NCBI GenBank assembly: GCA_013339765.2
Contig: CM023454.1
Location: 140,471,942-140,535,941 of the forward strand
Origin: Haemaphysalis longicornis
Lineage: Eukaryota; Arthropoda; Arachnida; Ixodida; Ixodidae
Direction of reading: 5' to 3'
DNA: 64,000 nucleotides
A program made the translations under genes and the position numbers. Shown piece after piece: positions 44,765 to 57,591 of the stretch. Each line of letters begins with the position of its first letter. Within the stretch, counting starts at the first letter, position 1. Below the pieces are notes generated by a model, which saw only the letters and a program-made list of their open reading frames with translations, was not told the DNA's origin and ran no database searches.

Positions 44765-45105
44765 CGGCGTACTCACTCGTGAGTACACTCACTTGTACTC
44801 ATTTGTACTCGAACTCATGAGTGAGTACGATGATGAGTGAGTACACTCCCCGAAAAAAAAGTAAGTACGATGACGAGTGAGTACAGGGTTAAGTCGAGTA
44901 CTCGTGAGTACAGTACTTATCAGTACACTACTCACGAGTACGAGTACCCATGAGTACAGTATTCATGAGTGTGAGTACTCATGAGTTTGAGTGTTAATGA
45001 GTATGAGTACTCATGTGTACACAGTACTCATGAGTACACAGTACTCGTGAGTACACAGTACTCATGAGTACATTACTCATGAGTACATTACTCATGAATA
45101 TAGTT
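44765..45105. repeat. GTACTCATGAGTAC palindromic satellite
   Basis: More than ten variants of GTACTCATGAGTAC or GAGTACTCATGAGT lie in about 340 bp, with spacers such as ACA and ATT. Each unit is self-complementary, so the array can fold on itself in many registers. The last 100 bp are the most regular. Confidence 0.9.
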
Positions 45106-47029
45106 TTTGCGAGTTTTTCAACTCTTGAGTATATCCCAGGCAGCACGGAAAGTCCGTTTCTTGACCGGCCAACCTATGGCTGTTCTCCGGAATGCTCGGC
45201 AAGAGGCAACGAATTGGCTGCCGTTGATAATAAAATGGACGGTACGAATCCGGCTGCCGTCACCTCGGAAAGTTTTCGGCAACCAATGCTCATATGTTGG
45301 TCACCTTTCACTAGTTTGCCGTAACCACGGTTTCTCCCCGGCGCGGGTTGCTTATAAAATTCTCTGGTAAGTCACCCGCCGCCGAGGAACGGCGCTTGCT
45401 CCCACAACATTGATCAGAAGACGTGCGGCAAGCTTGCGGCTGCCGAGTACTCTTTTTTTCTTTGAAAGCCGGTCATCAAAAGATGAGCAGCAGGTACCCG
45501 TCTTCCGAGCGGCCAACCTCTTTTCGCCTGCCGGAGTATAAAAGATGAACGGCTATGATGCCGTAGCCGAGTACTCGTTTTTCCTATGGCAGTTAATGTT
45601 CAAAAGTCGACAAGAAAACGTCTGGCTCCCGATCGCATTGATCCATTCGGAACCAAATATTCACGCTCCTGCTCTTCGAAGGTGAACGGCTAATGTCTGT
45701 CACAGGTCTAGCACCGCCCCTGCCCAATCACCGGAATTCGAAGGTCATGCGTGGGCTAGCGCTTAGCCACCCAACACAGTGTGCTGTATATACATGTACA
45801 CTCATGGACGAATGAATGAAAACACGAAAATATTAAACGGAACGCTCTAGAGGAAAGAATATGGATAGTGAATGCAAAATAATGGCTCGCTAGTGGTACT
45901 ATTTGGAAAGACACATTTTCAATCTTTGTTACTGTTATATAGCGGCGCGATTATTTCATTTGCATGGAAAGAAATCGCGCTATTGTGTGTTCCGGTCATA
46001 TTTTCGTGTTCGCGTTCATTTGTCCATTATACGTTTTAGACCATTCTTTAATCTTGAAACCAAAAATATATGTCACTTTTTTGGACTAAAGAAGAAGTGC
46101 GCGTAAAACAACTAGTGCTTTGCCAGCCTGCATAGACACTGATCTAATTGGTACAGACGCTGACCTCATTGGTATTGCAATTTTTGATACAAGTTAAAAA
46201 CGTAAGCTTTGTGACGAATCGCGACGCCGAGGAGGTTAAGGATCAATGCTCCGGGAGCACAACGCATATTACCTAGAGTAAAAAAGACCGCCCTTTTGGC
46301 GGTCTCTTGGCATTCTTTTTTCCTTGGGTACGTCAAAATCACTGTACGCAGAACGTTTGTCAGCAAGTTTCCTTGCTCGTTCAAGCGACCTAATACTACT
46401 ATGCGGAAATATGTATTCTATAGAATCTGTATTTTGGAGCATTCATCGCGATAGCAGTAATTACATGCAACTGGCCCATGTTGTGCCATCAAGCAACCCT
46501 TTTTATTCGCCGTCTTTGTTGATGGAAAGAAGCAAAAATCGTATGTGCTATTGAACGAGCTCCATGCTTTAGCACCTAAGTAGCAGTCAAGAAATGCACT
46601 AACATGGGCCCGAACAGCGGCGAAAGCTCGTGGCTTCCTGGACTGAGAAAAGGCCAGCAGCTATATGCAAACAAATGGTGCCGCTCGGCGGACGCTAAAC
46701 ATGACACCAGATCTATGTACCGATAAGACCTCCCACTAAAAAAATTGCCGAAATTCAGGTTAGAGATAACATTTTTTTTTCACGCGTCAAGAAAACGAGA
46801 ATTTCACCAGCCGAAGCCATGATAGCAGTCTAAATATGAAGGCAACGATTCATTAATTAGACCACGTGGACATCCCAAATTTTAGTTCCCTCATTGTTTC
46901 TGTGGAAGGCGAAGTGGTCCCAATCTTATCTTTACAACCCCTCAGACGTGACCAGAAAGAACGGTGCATAATTTGAGCGTATTTTGTTATAGCCGTGAAA
47001 AAAAAATAAACTGGTACGTAAATTTCTGT
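45106..47029. other. Unassigned DNA
   Basis: GC-rich for a few hundred bases after the satellite (GCCGAGTACTC occurs at about 45443 and 45568), then AT-rich. No supported gene. Confidence 0.4.
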
Positions 47030-47205
47030 GATTGGTTGATTTATTATTATGTGGCTTAACGCGCTGACGCTATAGATACGCAAGCGACGAGGCGCGCTGT
47101 AGTGGAGGGCTCCGGATTAATTTCGGTCACCTGGGGATCTTCAACGTGCGCCGAAATCTCGAACACACGGGCGTTTTTGTTTTTTGGCCTCCATCAAAAG
47201 TAATA
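47030..47205 (-). mobile_element. Truncated Ruka-like SINE
   Basis: On the plus strand GATTGGTTGATTTATT, GGCTTAACGCGC, GTAGTGGAGGGCTCCGG, CACCTGGGGATCTT and GGCCTCCATCA match the reverse complement of 37071-37311. The tRNA-like head is missing. Confidence 0.85.
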
Positions 47206-48585
47206 GTTGTATCACGGCGTCAGCAATGCAGTTATCAACGTTTCAGAAGAGATCTAGCTCTTTATCTTTCGATTTCCTAATCGTTTGATTGACAGCATAT
47301 AACTTCGTTTACACAAAACTAGCTTAACCAAAGGTAATTGTTTTAGAGGAACTCGTTCGTTTTTGGGTGTCTATTACCTAATATACTGCAATTACTGGGT
47401 GATGTAAGCTGTCACGCACACACAAAAAGCCACAGCTAGCCGCCGCTGCAGCTACAACTGCCAACCGACCACTTACAAAATGACCCCGCCCCTGGGCTTC
47501 CCGAAATGCTGCATGCACCTACGGAAACGTGAGGAGCCTCAACATCGCTTTCGCCAACGACTACCTGCATGCTTAAGACGAGACGAGTATCACCTCTCCG
47601 TCACTCTTGTAGTGTTCGTTAGGACATTGAAACCTGCACTGTGTGCTGAACTCAGCGTTAGCATAGGCTCAACAGCACTCAACTGCGTCTGCGACAAGTG
47701 CTGCGAAGGCCTTGCCTTTCACCGTGACCGCGCTTTGAGAAAATTCTGTGAACGTTTGCACTGTGTGCGCGTTTGTGCGTCTTTCAGATTTGCGTTTCTA
47801 GAGTACTGATAGTGTATGTGTGGCTGTTTTCTGTGCTGGTGTATTCATTCCTTGTCATTTTCATTCATCAAGCCATCTTGTTTCCAGGCTGACTTCTCCG
47901 TATCATGAAGGTATTCCTCCCTCCCAGTTTTCCTCGCAGAAGTTACGAAGAAAACACCCGACAAAAAAAGAAATGCTAGTGAATAGTCCTGTGCGAGGTA
48001 CAGTAAAGACTCACATAAACGCTGTACCTTTTACGAGAAGTTATAGATTTACCAACCAAGTGGTTGAAAAAGCGTAAGGCGAGCGACACCTGCGACAGAG
48101 ATTTCCCTCGGTAATGATTACGCATCCTGAAGTCTCAGATCACACCTTCAAATGATTGATGCAACATCACGATCTGCAAACGCGCGAGCCGAATTATTCA
48201 AGACACCCGTGCAAGCCTGCGCTGAAGCAGGCCGAACGCCAAATTTTGTCCGAGCTGAAAAGCATTGTAAGGCACACGTGAATTTTATTTGTGTGGTTAT
48301 GACCGCGACAAGTCCACGAGACCGCGTACGGCGCAGGCAATCAGAGCCAGAGATAGCGGCAGCTAAGACAAGTCCGAGGTAAATAAATAGCTAAGACAGG
48401 TGAAATGGAACATGCCGTCACCCCCGATTCAAAGACTTTTACTCGCCATCATCATCCCCGTTCAGGTTTTTTCAGGGCGCTGCCATGCGCCAAAATACAG
48501 CCTGATTGGCTTAGATCTTCTGGCCAAAACTGGCAGCCATCGGAAAGACCGGGAGCAAGAAGGCAGCGATCGGGAAAGTTGCAAT
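47206..48585. other. Unassigned DNA
   Basis: A plus-strand frame at 47480-47809 is cysteine-rich (LNCVCDKCCEG) but matches nothing I know. No splice or promoter evidence decides it. Confidence 0.35.
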
Positions 48586-48910
48586 CAGGATCCTATTAAA
48601 ACTGAAATACTTGTGAAAACAGAAAGCAATAATAATTTGAATGAATGATCCTTAAAGATTGACAAATTTCGCATGTTGTGTGATCACTTTGCATGAAAAT
48701 ACAAAGAGGGAACTCTGCTCTTGTGTTCGGCGCTGCAGTCGCTTCCGATCAGGATTCTATTTAAACTGAAATACTTGTGAACACCAAAGCAATGACAATT
48801 TTGAATAAATGATTCTTTGAAGACTGAAAAATTTGGCAACGTTGTATGATCACTTTGAATTAAAATATAAAGTCGTAACTCTGCTCATGTATTTGGCCTT
48901 TTCGGCAGGT
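48586..48910. repeat. Diverged tandem duplication, period about 163 bp
   Basis: ATCAGGATCCTATTAAAACT at 48586 recurs as ATCAGGATTCTATTTAAACT at 48749. Both are followed by GAAATACTTGTGAA and later GTATGATCACTTTG-like and ACTCTGCTC sequence. The unit lies just upstream of the candidate first exon. Confidence 0.75.
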
Positions 48911-49037
48911 TTCGTTTCGGCGCTGCGGTCGTTTCTGATGTACTTTTTTCCATCAACAAGTGCTGGCGGCGAGGTCGACCGTGGTTGCGCGTTGTCCGTG
49001 TTGTTATTCTTGTTTTTGTGCGATATACCGTCGTAAA

Positions 49038-49169
49038 ATGTGTTCGCCCTTTGTGGATAAAAGCCTGCTTGCCACATTGGAAACACGTGCGGTTAAGGAT
49101 AAGCTGAAATACAGCGGCAAACGATCGGAAGAACGGCGGCGTTTTCCTGTGCCCGGACAAAGAAGTTCG
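49038..49169 (+). CDS. Candidate first coding exon, unidentified protein
   Basis: From ATG 49038 the frame runs 44 codons (MCSPFVDKSLLATLETRAVK, then DKLKYSGKRSEERRRFPVPG, then QRSS) to a strong splice donor GTAAGT at 49170. The exon ends in phase 0. Upstream sequence is GC-richer and CpG-containing (48915-49035), which could be a promoter. The peptide is basic in its second half, with no domain I recognise. I could not identify the next exon; a possible 30-nt exon at 49981-50010 (acceptor AAAAG, donor GTAAGA) would stay open. It is a prediction only. Confidence 0.35.
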
Positions 49170-50189
49170 GTAAGTTCTTTTCTGCTGGACCTTTTCTAGC
49201 GCAACTAAGGTTCGGTGCCAGAAACGTGTTATTGGCTTGATTTCTCGTTTCCGCGTCAGTCTCACGCTGTGGTTCGTGCAAGCTAAATGCATTTGCTGGC
49301 GCTGCTCGATATGTCTAGCGTTGCTGACGGACAGGTGGTGGGCGCAGCGGAGGGCCTTAGGAAGCTTGAAATAATTGCCGGTGCTCTTGATAACATCATG
49401 AGGAATCGATTTGTTTTGTTTCGTATGCGGTTTTAATCGCATTAGGTCTAATTCTGTATGCGGCCGTGCGGTTTCACCGCGCTTTTGTTTTATTTCGACT
49501 GCTGTGCCACTTTGAACAAAGCAAAATACAATGTGCGACTGCTTAACTTATCGGACGTAAAACTTCCCATGAGAAAAATGAAAACCGGAAATAGTTTGAA
49601 AATCTTAACTTGGCAATAAAAGTGTTTTGATATTTTTTTATCGTCTTGCTAATGGCTGAAAACCTTTCCTGACCCTTTTTCTTGTTCTCTTTCTTTGGAA
49701 ACTATTTGTTTTCTTCAAACAGTTTGTAGTTCAGGAACACCTAGGCGGAGTATATTTCACATTGCTGTAAACGCTATCTACGCTTACATAGCATTGGTTT
49801 TAAGCACCTTTCATCAATTCTGTGGTTAGGTCTTTTGACATAACTGTCTTGATAATAAAACAATCATTGAGTGAGTGTTCTTACTTCTCGGAATGTGTAG
49901 TGTACTGTGAGCTTTTAACTTTGGCAGGTAACGACGTTTGTGCTTATGTAACTTTTCTTTGCAACCTTTTCATTTAAAAGTGGCTGGAGCTTCAGGACGG
50001 GGGCTGTCTGGTAAGATGAAAAGCAATAGCAGGTACGTACTGCATTTATGTGACCGATATAGGAACCCAGAAATAGAAACTGGATCTATAAGTATGGGTT
50101 TGAGTGATGTGGGGCCTTTACAGCAGGAATTATGCCCACCTAACTTGTGGGAGTTGTTTATTCTTGCATTACCACAGGAATAATAGTAG
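49170..50189. other. Possible intron, nothing recognised
   Basis: AT-rich, no elements until the SINE pieces near 50190. Confidence 0.35.
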
Positions 50190-50356
50190 TAGGTAGTGGC
50201 TGCTTTTCTGATGGAGGCGAAAAGCGAAAACACCCTTGTCTTGAGATTCAGCTTAAGTTAGTTTCCCAGGTGCTCAAAATTAATGTTGAGCCCTCCACTA
50301 CTGCATGCCTCATAGCCCATGTGCAGCTTCAGCGTGTTAAACCCTGCAATCAGTCA
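50190..50356 (+). mobile_element. Degraded Ruka-like SINE
   Basis: GGCTGCTTTTCTGATGGAGG, CCCAGGTGCTCAAAATTAAT, GAGCCCTCCACTACTGC and a GTGTTAAACCCTGCAATCAG end match the SINE body. The tRNA-like head is absent. Confidence 0.85.
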
Positions 50357-50468
50357 ATCCGACGGCGTAATGTAATCGCGTGATTTTTATCAGAGCCTTT
50401 TGGTGGGATGAGGGGGCAATTGTTGATAGCCCTGGCAAATAAAATGCATCAATGGTACGGATGGGTAG

Positions 50469-50709
50469 ATGATGATGATGATTGATTGATTGTGGGGTTT
50501 AACGGCGTCGACGCAACGCCGGCGATAAGGCGCGCCGTAGTGGAGGGCTCCGGATTAATTTTGGCCACCTGGGGATCTTTAACGTGCGCCGAAATCTCGT
50601 ACACGCGCGCGTTTTTGCTTTTCGCCTCCATCAGAAAAGCGGCCGCAGCAGCCGGGAATCGAACCCGCAACCTCGTGCTCAGCAGCGCAATGCCTTAACC
50701 ACTGCGGCA
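50469..50709 (-). mobile_element. Full-length Ruka-like SINE
   Basis: Reverse complement of the 37068 copy, with head boxes (GGGAATCGAACCCGC region at 50655) and a tail of GATGATTGATTGATTG on the plus strand. GGTACGGATGGNTAG flanks it at 50454-50468 and 50710-50724, a 15-bp target duplication with one mismatch. A degraded copy in the opposite direction lies 110 bp to the left. Confidence 0.92.
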
Positions 50710-50724
50710 GGTACGGATGGTTAG

Positions 50725-52187
50725 GTTTACCTAAAGTAGCCCATGCTGGCTTGTGCTCCTGCATGGTCTACTATAGGTAGATATTGGGGCAGCAAGGCAG
50801 TGCTCCCTAAGGATTTGGCCGCAACCCCCCTGTGTACCAAGCAGGGGTACCTGAAACAGTCCTTCATCATTTTTTAATACCTCAAAAGCTTCTCTCATTG
50901 ATGATCGGGCACAAATAAGATTTCATTTCGTTGTTGCTTATAGTCTTGCTCTTCTGATCAAGATCGGTCTAAAAAAAGCAGAGAACTTAGCGTATGCTAA
51001 TTTTGAATTTTGCCCTTCCAATAATAATGCCAAAGACAACCCCATACCGTGTTTACTGAATTGTAATGTGACCACGATTGTAGCGTGAGGGGTGACTTCA
51101 TCGCATCCAGAAAGAAAAAGTAAAACCTTTAAAGTAACTCAAGGGGTAACTTTCTGTCGTGCCATATAAACAAAAGAAGAGCCTCCAAAGTACTCACGTG
51201 AGGCCAGTGGAATTATGGAAAAGCACATTTATTTTTCAAACACTTGGGCTAGGCGCCCACCTTTGACACTTATAATTTCGCAGGAAGCCCATCTGTCGAG
51301 CGATATCACTTGTTTTCAGCTGTATCAGCTCAACACTGACCGCCAAAAGGCGGTTACACTGTTTGGTGACGAAATCAGCAACACCCTTTTGTAATTTGAC
51401 GTGGCAGCTGTAGCAAGGTCCTCAGAAACTTTTTGGGCAGGGTTCGCATGTAAAAAGGCGCTCCCGCAGTAGCTGCCATCCACAGACGGTCGATGTTGAC
51501 TCTTCGGAGAGCTGCCGAATTCTCGATTTCTTGAGCCATTAAAATAGCATGGGTCATACTGAGTGCAACACGTTGCCGTAATAAGGGGAGCTGAAGCGGT
51601 GTTGAAACACGAGGGCAATGAAAGTTACCTATGCCTCAATACGAAAGTACGCCGCGAAAACAAAGGAAAAAAGTTGCACACACTGTCAACCACCACAGAA
51701 AAAAAGCAAGCAAACGGAAAAAGTCGGTCTTAGCTTGTAGTGGACCCGAACAACTCTGACACATCTTGCTGACATAGATTGCGAAATGGTCAAAACTAGC
51801 CATTGATGACAATTGGGTGCATCATTGCAATTTTAGGCAACTTCAGTTGCAGTATTAGATTGTAACGCGAGGGTTGACTTCAGGTTGCAAAAAGAAAACG
51901 TGTTATAATCGACTAAATACAGTAACATTCGTATTTGTATTTAACTATTTAAATTCAATTTATGAAATGTATGATATTTGTTCACCTCCTCTATTGTTTT
52001 GATTGTTCAGCATACTTGATCATGACAGCATCATGTGACTTTTTCAGACTGCCTAGAGATGAATGAACTCATGTTGCTCATGGCAATTTGCTGAAGCACT
52101 GATTGAAATTTTGAAAAACTAGGGAAATTTTGACGCATCAGTTTGGTAGGCGCCCTGACTATAGACTACAATTTTCCAATCTTCTCA
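50725..52187. other. Unassigned DNA
   Basis: A minus-strand stretch at 51557-51375 (EIENSAALRRVNIDRLWMAA) reads open and protein-like, with a possible AATAAA near 51230 on that strand, but I cannot name it and see no splice sites that settle it. Confidence 0.35.
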
Positions 52188-52338
52188 GGGTGGCGCCATT
52201 TGCTCGGGATTGGTGTGGAGCTGTGCAGGAATTTCCCGGGGGACAGCGGGAGCAGCCATGGCCACAGCCACATGCCACCAGCCGCATTGGACTGCGTATC
52301 GTGTGGCTGATTCGGACACCTAATCTGATTTGAAAATT
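52188..52338 (+). other. Exon-like segment with splice signals
   Basis: An acceptor-like TTTTCCAATCTTCTCAG precedes it and a donor GTAAGT follows at 52339. It is GC-rich relative to its surroundings. All three frames meet a stop before the donor, so if it is an exon it is untranslated or ends the reading frame. Confidence 0.3.
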
Positions 52339-55300
52339 GGTAAGTTCATATTCAACAGTTTGCAACCCACAGTTTACAGTGCAGTAGAAGGTGGGTTAAA
52401 GGCGAGTGAAAGCTAGTTGCATGCGAGGATTGTGTATGCTGTACACAGGCTGTAAATGGACCATGCTGTGCGTGGTTCGCACCGAAATCGCGGTTTGTGG
52501 AGCTATATTTCTCTGTGCCACACTTTTTCCAGTCAATTGCTGCACCCGACTCCTATACCCTACGAATTAGCTGTGCGTCTCACCGTCCCCGCAGAGCTTA
52601 TCTGTAGCACTAGAAAAGGGTTGATTTTTGTTTGTTTCTCGTCTATAAAATGAACACTGCTAACCTGTAGGGAACAAAAATTAGTGATAGATAATGGGAT
52701 TGGAATCAATAAGTGGGCTCTAAAAACAGCGTACGACAGCGCGTATTGTTGCAAAGGTGCTTCATTCAAATATGTTCAATTTGGCGTGATAATCTATTTG
52801 CGGAAGCACTCGGGGACCCCCAAAATCTTAGTCGTAGTTTTTAATGCATAACGATCTTGTGTTTGTTATTTTTTTATGTACTTAACACCTGTGCAGTAAC
52901 GCTCAAACAAGCAGCCTTTGCACATTTTCACCAAAGGCATGCCGACCTGCATGCTGGAGAAAAAAAAAAGTCTGAAAAATGTTTGTACAGCTGTTATATT
53001 CAAGAGGACTGCCATGACAAAATATACCACTCAGAGGCCATGAATCTGATAAGACAACATGCGACACGGTGCATTTGCAGCCTGTGCACAGCATGGGCAA
53101 ACCCGCATGCAGTTAGTTCTCGCTCACCATGAGTGCGCTCTCTAGTGCACTGTTAAACTGTAGGGTGCTGACTCGTTGAATAAAATTGTACTTGCCAAAA
53201 CCTTGGTGCTGACACAAATCGTCTGGAATGCAATTGAGTAAGCACTGTTTGATGGTAATGGCACTATCTAACCTCATCGGTGCTTTATTTTTAGAAAGTT
53301 CATAGCATTATTGAAAACCGTGAAAGATGCAGCTTCTCGCACAAGTTCGCGATGTGTGCTCTGAAATCGAGTCTGCGCTTAAAAACTTCCTTACTTGGAG
53401 GCAGCTGGATGAAACATAAATTATAATCATAACAAAGAACTAAATATTGCCAATGTAAATTCAACATAAATTCGTCTTTGTTGTCTTTTAAGCAGCATTT
53501 ATTTATGCTTCCTCAGTCACTTCACTGCAGCAACCAAGCACAAGTTCAGAAGTTCTCGTACTGTATAGACAAGGCTTGCTCAGTTTTTTTAGTATCCTGT
53601 GCAAGTTTCTAACCTCTGTTGTTGGCTAGAAGGTTACTGTGTTTATAACCGTGGAAAAGAACAAGCTGACAATGTTCCTGTCAGTGCTGCGGCACTAGCT
53701 CAAGAGGCAGCGGCTTTTTTGCCATTCACTATGCCGATGTGGAAAAAGCCATGTGTGCATTTCTCCTGGCAGGCCCCTGGAGACAGGGGTGCCTGAAGTA
53801 ATGAATCAGTGCTGAGGTAGATAACGTTAAGCAATTATCACAATACAGACCTCAATCAAGAGCTTCTAAGATGTCGAGGTAGGTATCGGTTTGTAAAGGT
53901 CCAGTTAAGATAGTAGGAAATTGTAGTGCATTTTCTTGCACGAAAGGAAAAAAGTATTTTTAGATGTGATGACATTTCTCAGAAGATTTTGCTCTAGGAG
54001 CTTGTAGGCATTTTGCTTGCACAGGTGGTGCGTGCATGCTTCCCAGCTTTGGGCTAGTGCATGGGCCGCCGCTATCCTGTAAGCACCGCAGCAAATACGT
54101 GAATATTGCCGACTTTTTTTACTCCATTGCGAACACAGTACACTGCTAACCTTTAAATGGAGGTTGCAAACCTTCCTTAGAAAGCTAATATAAAAAAAGA
54201 AACATTCAAGGAAGCCGTTTCTGCAGTACAAATAAACCGCTGTTTTGAAAGCAGTAAAGATGATGCTGAGTGAAACACTGCGGCAAATAGTTTGTTCTTC
54301 GCAAAACAGTATTTCTGGTAGAGAAGTTCAGAATGCAGCCTGGCTGTAATTTTAGAGCAGTCTTAGTTATTAAGAAAGAAGCCGTGGCTTAGTAGTGCTG
54401 TGAACCTCTTATAAATAAGTCGTCAGTGAGCTTGGAAAATGCTGTACGGCTAAACAGTGAGTAGTTAAATGCATTCACGCATTTTTTTTTTGGCAGAAAA
54501 TAGTTTTTCTATCTTTCGTTGTAAGACAACCGCTGGTGGCTTTATTGAGCAACTACGGATGCCCCCTCCTCCCCCCCCCCCCCCTGCACACACATACGCA
54601 CCTTTTTTGGCATCTTTCTTTGTCAGCTACGACTGCACGCTGCAATTTCTGTGGCTGCAAAGCTTGTGCGAGCGTACTGAGTTTGTCCCCTGCCATTTCC
54701 GTGGCCTCAACAATATTGGGGCAGCAGAGTTTTACAATCTAGGCAACTGACCATTCATATTCGTAGTGCAAAAAAATTCGGCCTGTTTGTTTCTTATTGC
54801 GTGTGCTTTTTTTTTTTTGAGGTTTAACACTGCGAGGACACCTATGCGCAGAATTTGCGACGTCTGCTTGAAATATCCTCGCTTTATTACACAAGACTAA
54901 AGAGGAAATACGGTACTATGCCGTAATTGAGACAACTGAAATAAAGCCAACGGTATGGAGGCTGTAAAAAGTGCAATAATATAAGTACGAGGTCCAGGTT
55001 TTGTATTTTCATGATTGAAGCATTCCTTTCCCTTCAGTCGCACAAACATTTTTACTCAGTGGCTGCTATGAGGCTTTTGATCTTAGTGATTATTCGAATA
55101 AATGCTAATGTACTGCAGCACGGCTGAGATGCACTGCTTTAATTTGATAAAGTTACAGGTGGGGAAATGTAGTATGATGCTTAATAATGACAGAACTGTA
55201 TCAATAAGTGTTCTCAAAATACTCATTTCATGGGCTTTGTTTTTCCAAATGAGAGATTAAAATGGCCTATTTTAACACACACTTCAGTTGGTTATGTAAT

Positions 55301-55346
55301 GAGTAAAACTCGCCTGCTAGTTTCCCAGAGTGGACTGGGACACTTA
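52339..55346. other. Unassigned DNA with one possible terminal exon
   Basis: A frame after CACCTGTGCAG (52882-52892) runs open to 53132 (AVTLKQAAFAHFHQRHADLH..., CICSLCTAWANPHA) and is followed by AATAAA at 53179-53184. This could be a terminal exon, but the protein is not recognised. A run of 14 C lies at 54571-54584. Confidence 0.3.
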
Positions 55347-56314
55347 TACCCTAGTTACACAAGCACTGTTACCCCGCTAACCATGGTTAACGCAAACTGA
55401 GCTTGGCCACCTCAGTTCGGTTACGCTAACCGCAGTTGCCGCTGCCGCAGTGTTCAAAAATCGCACAAGTCAGTTTGCACACAAGTGGCGGCGCATCAGC
55501 TTAGGCGAAAAAAATCACCTGGCGTTCGCAGAAGACGAAGGCCTCAAATAGCGGGAGCCCCCGAAGCTGCCCCCAAGAGGAGCTTGTGCTCTTTGCGTCG
55601 CTCTCGAGTCGGCACGACCGCGCGTGAGCAGCAGCTCGTTTCCCGGTCCACCCAATCAACTATGAGAAAAGCCTAAATTTGTAAATTCCACTGATCGTTT
55701 TCAAAAAAAACATAGACAAAGCAGGCAATCATGAAGCGCTTTCAGCACTCGGAAACGATCCGTGCGCACGTCGGCCGTTCCTGCAAACATGCCAGTGCGT
55801 CTGTCTGCACGGCACTGAAAGCGGCTCGAACCAGCCCAGACCACGGCAGCAACAGCTTGTCGCCCCTCTTCGAAATCAATCTGATCGCGGAAACGAAGTT
55901 CCACATGCGACAAAGTGGATATTATAAAGGTTAAAAATTGGGCTATGTATTGTAATTTGCAGTTGTAGAGATAGCGCCGGTCAAATATCGACCGCGATCC
56001 TAAGTTCCCAACACCAAACCGACCCGAGAACAAGCCGGTCGAGAGCTGCTGGGGAAGCCCCTTTTTCGGCGTGCGCGAGTGCGTCGCGTTTGGGTCTGAA
56101 TATTTTTTGTCTACACTGCTTTGCCTTTGGTTTTTATCGTGAGGTTAAAAGTTTGTTACTTTATTTTTGTTACGCTCACAACCAAGTGACCGCTGTCGAC
56201 ACACTTGGAATTTCGCATGTAACAGCCAAAACCGCAGTTTGCGATAACCGCAGTTCAAATTTAGTAACCACTGTTAAACGTAACTACAGTTACTTCCGCC
56301 ATGTAACTAGGGTA
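55347..56314. mobile_element. Harbinger-like non-autonomous DNA element
   Basis: Perfect 13-bp terminal inverted repeats TACCCTAGTTACA start at 55347 and end (inverted) at 56314. TTA flanks both ends (55344-55346 and 56315-56317), the 3-bp duplication typical of PIF/Harbinger elements. Subterminal palindromes (CTAACCATGGTTAACG, GGTTACGCTAACC) lie inside both ends. Internally, a minus-strand frame 56033-55701 (LSHVELRFRDQIDFEEG, VAAVVWAGSSRF) is open for 110 codons, but no transposase motif is visible. Confidence 0.78.
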
Positions 56315-57591
56315 TTAATCTCAATTAAGGTATGGTGTGGGGACAACCAAAATATTTGAATATTAAAACAGTTGTGTTGACTTTTTGCCAGAACGTCTAG
56401 GGCTCCATGTCAAAATTAACAATATTTGCTAATGATAACATGAAGGACAAACAGCTGCAATGCAGTTGCATAAGGAGAGCAGCATAAAATGAAAGAAAGC
56501 TGTTTTGCAAATGGTAGGATGTTGCACCATTCTTGGATGGCTCTTCAACTGCATGGCAGCTTTTAAAGTTGAAAGAATTTTCAGCAAATCATGTAAACCA
56601 TGCCTGGCATTCCCTTGGAACTCCCTGAGGGTTCAGGTGAGCTTCGGTTGCCTGCTTCTACTCAGAGTCAGCACCTAAAGCAAGAACGAACACCATGGCT
56701 ATATCATTTAGCACTTAAAACACTGATAAGCTCCGCAAGGTTGTTTGATCAGCGATTCCAAAGATTTGGTTTCATCACAATGGTGTGGAATCTAGTTTGC
56801 TGACTGCCCATTTTTTTGCTGCTGCCTTCCAGTGTGTCACAGGGCCCTTGCCACATTATAGTGTGGGGAATAGTGAAAACTTGAATCTGCCCCTTAAAGG
56901 AGTACTGGCACAAAATGTCAAAGCACAGGTGACTACATAAAAAGCTTTCTTTTTAAATAGAGATACCCCTCAGTAAGGTTTACCTTTAAGTGTTCGGAAG
57001 AACATATTTTAGGTCAATTTTAATATTGCATGCTCGAAAAAGTTAAGGATGGATTTCTCTTCGACACCGACATCAGTGTGATGCCATGTGTGCCTCTCCC
57101 CAAACTGCCTATGTCAGGGTTCCCATGACGTATCCAAGGTGGCCTACTCTGCCTGATCCTTCTGAGAAAACGCGGATCCTTCAGTGATGGCGCCAGTGTT
57201 TTCTATTGAACACAGTTGTCGAGAGACATGAGCTACAGCCCAGTCTTTAAAAAACTGTCTGCTGTCGTCTTGGGTGAAACAGAAGGAAATGCCGAAAACA
57301 GGCAACACAAAAGACAAAGAAATAAGTAGAAACAACAGCACTTGTGTTTTTCCTCATTTCTTTGTCTGATGTATCTCGCCCATTTTGCAGTCTCGTCTTT
57401 TTCAACTTAGAATCAACTCGGCCTAGCCTCAACCCTAGCAAGTCTTCATGGGCCCTTCATTGAAATTACGAAGGGTTTAATGGGTTTGTATGCTTGCGTG
57501 ATGCATACAAAGGAGAGATCTTACTTATTTTCATTAACTTCGAATTGAACAAGCAGTGACAGGTTAAAAATTTGCAACTTTTGCTGAATAG
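56315..57591. other. Unassigned DNA
   Basis: No supported gene. A short frame from 56600 ends near a GTGAGC donor-like site but carries no recognisable motif. Confidence 0.35.

Noticed and set aside
44765..45105. Palindromic satellite as an origin of replication or telomeric repeat
   Set aside because: The unit is not a known telomere repeat and nothing else supports an origin.
46285..46305. Hairpin AGACCGCC-CTTTT-GGCGGTCT resembling a bacterial Rho-independent terminator
   Set aside because: The surrounding DNA is animal nuclear sequence with no bacterial gene, and the T tract is not placed right after the stem. Treated as a chance palindrome.
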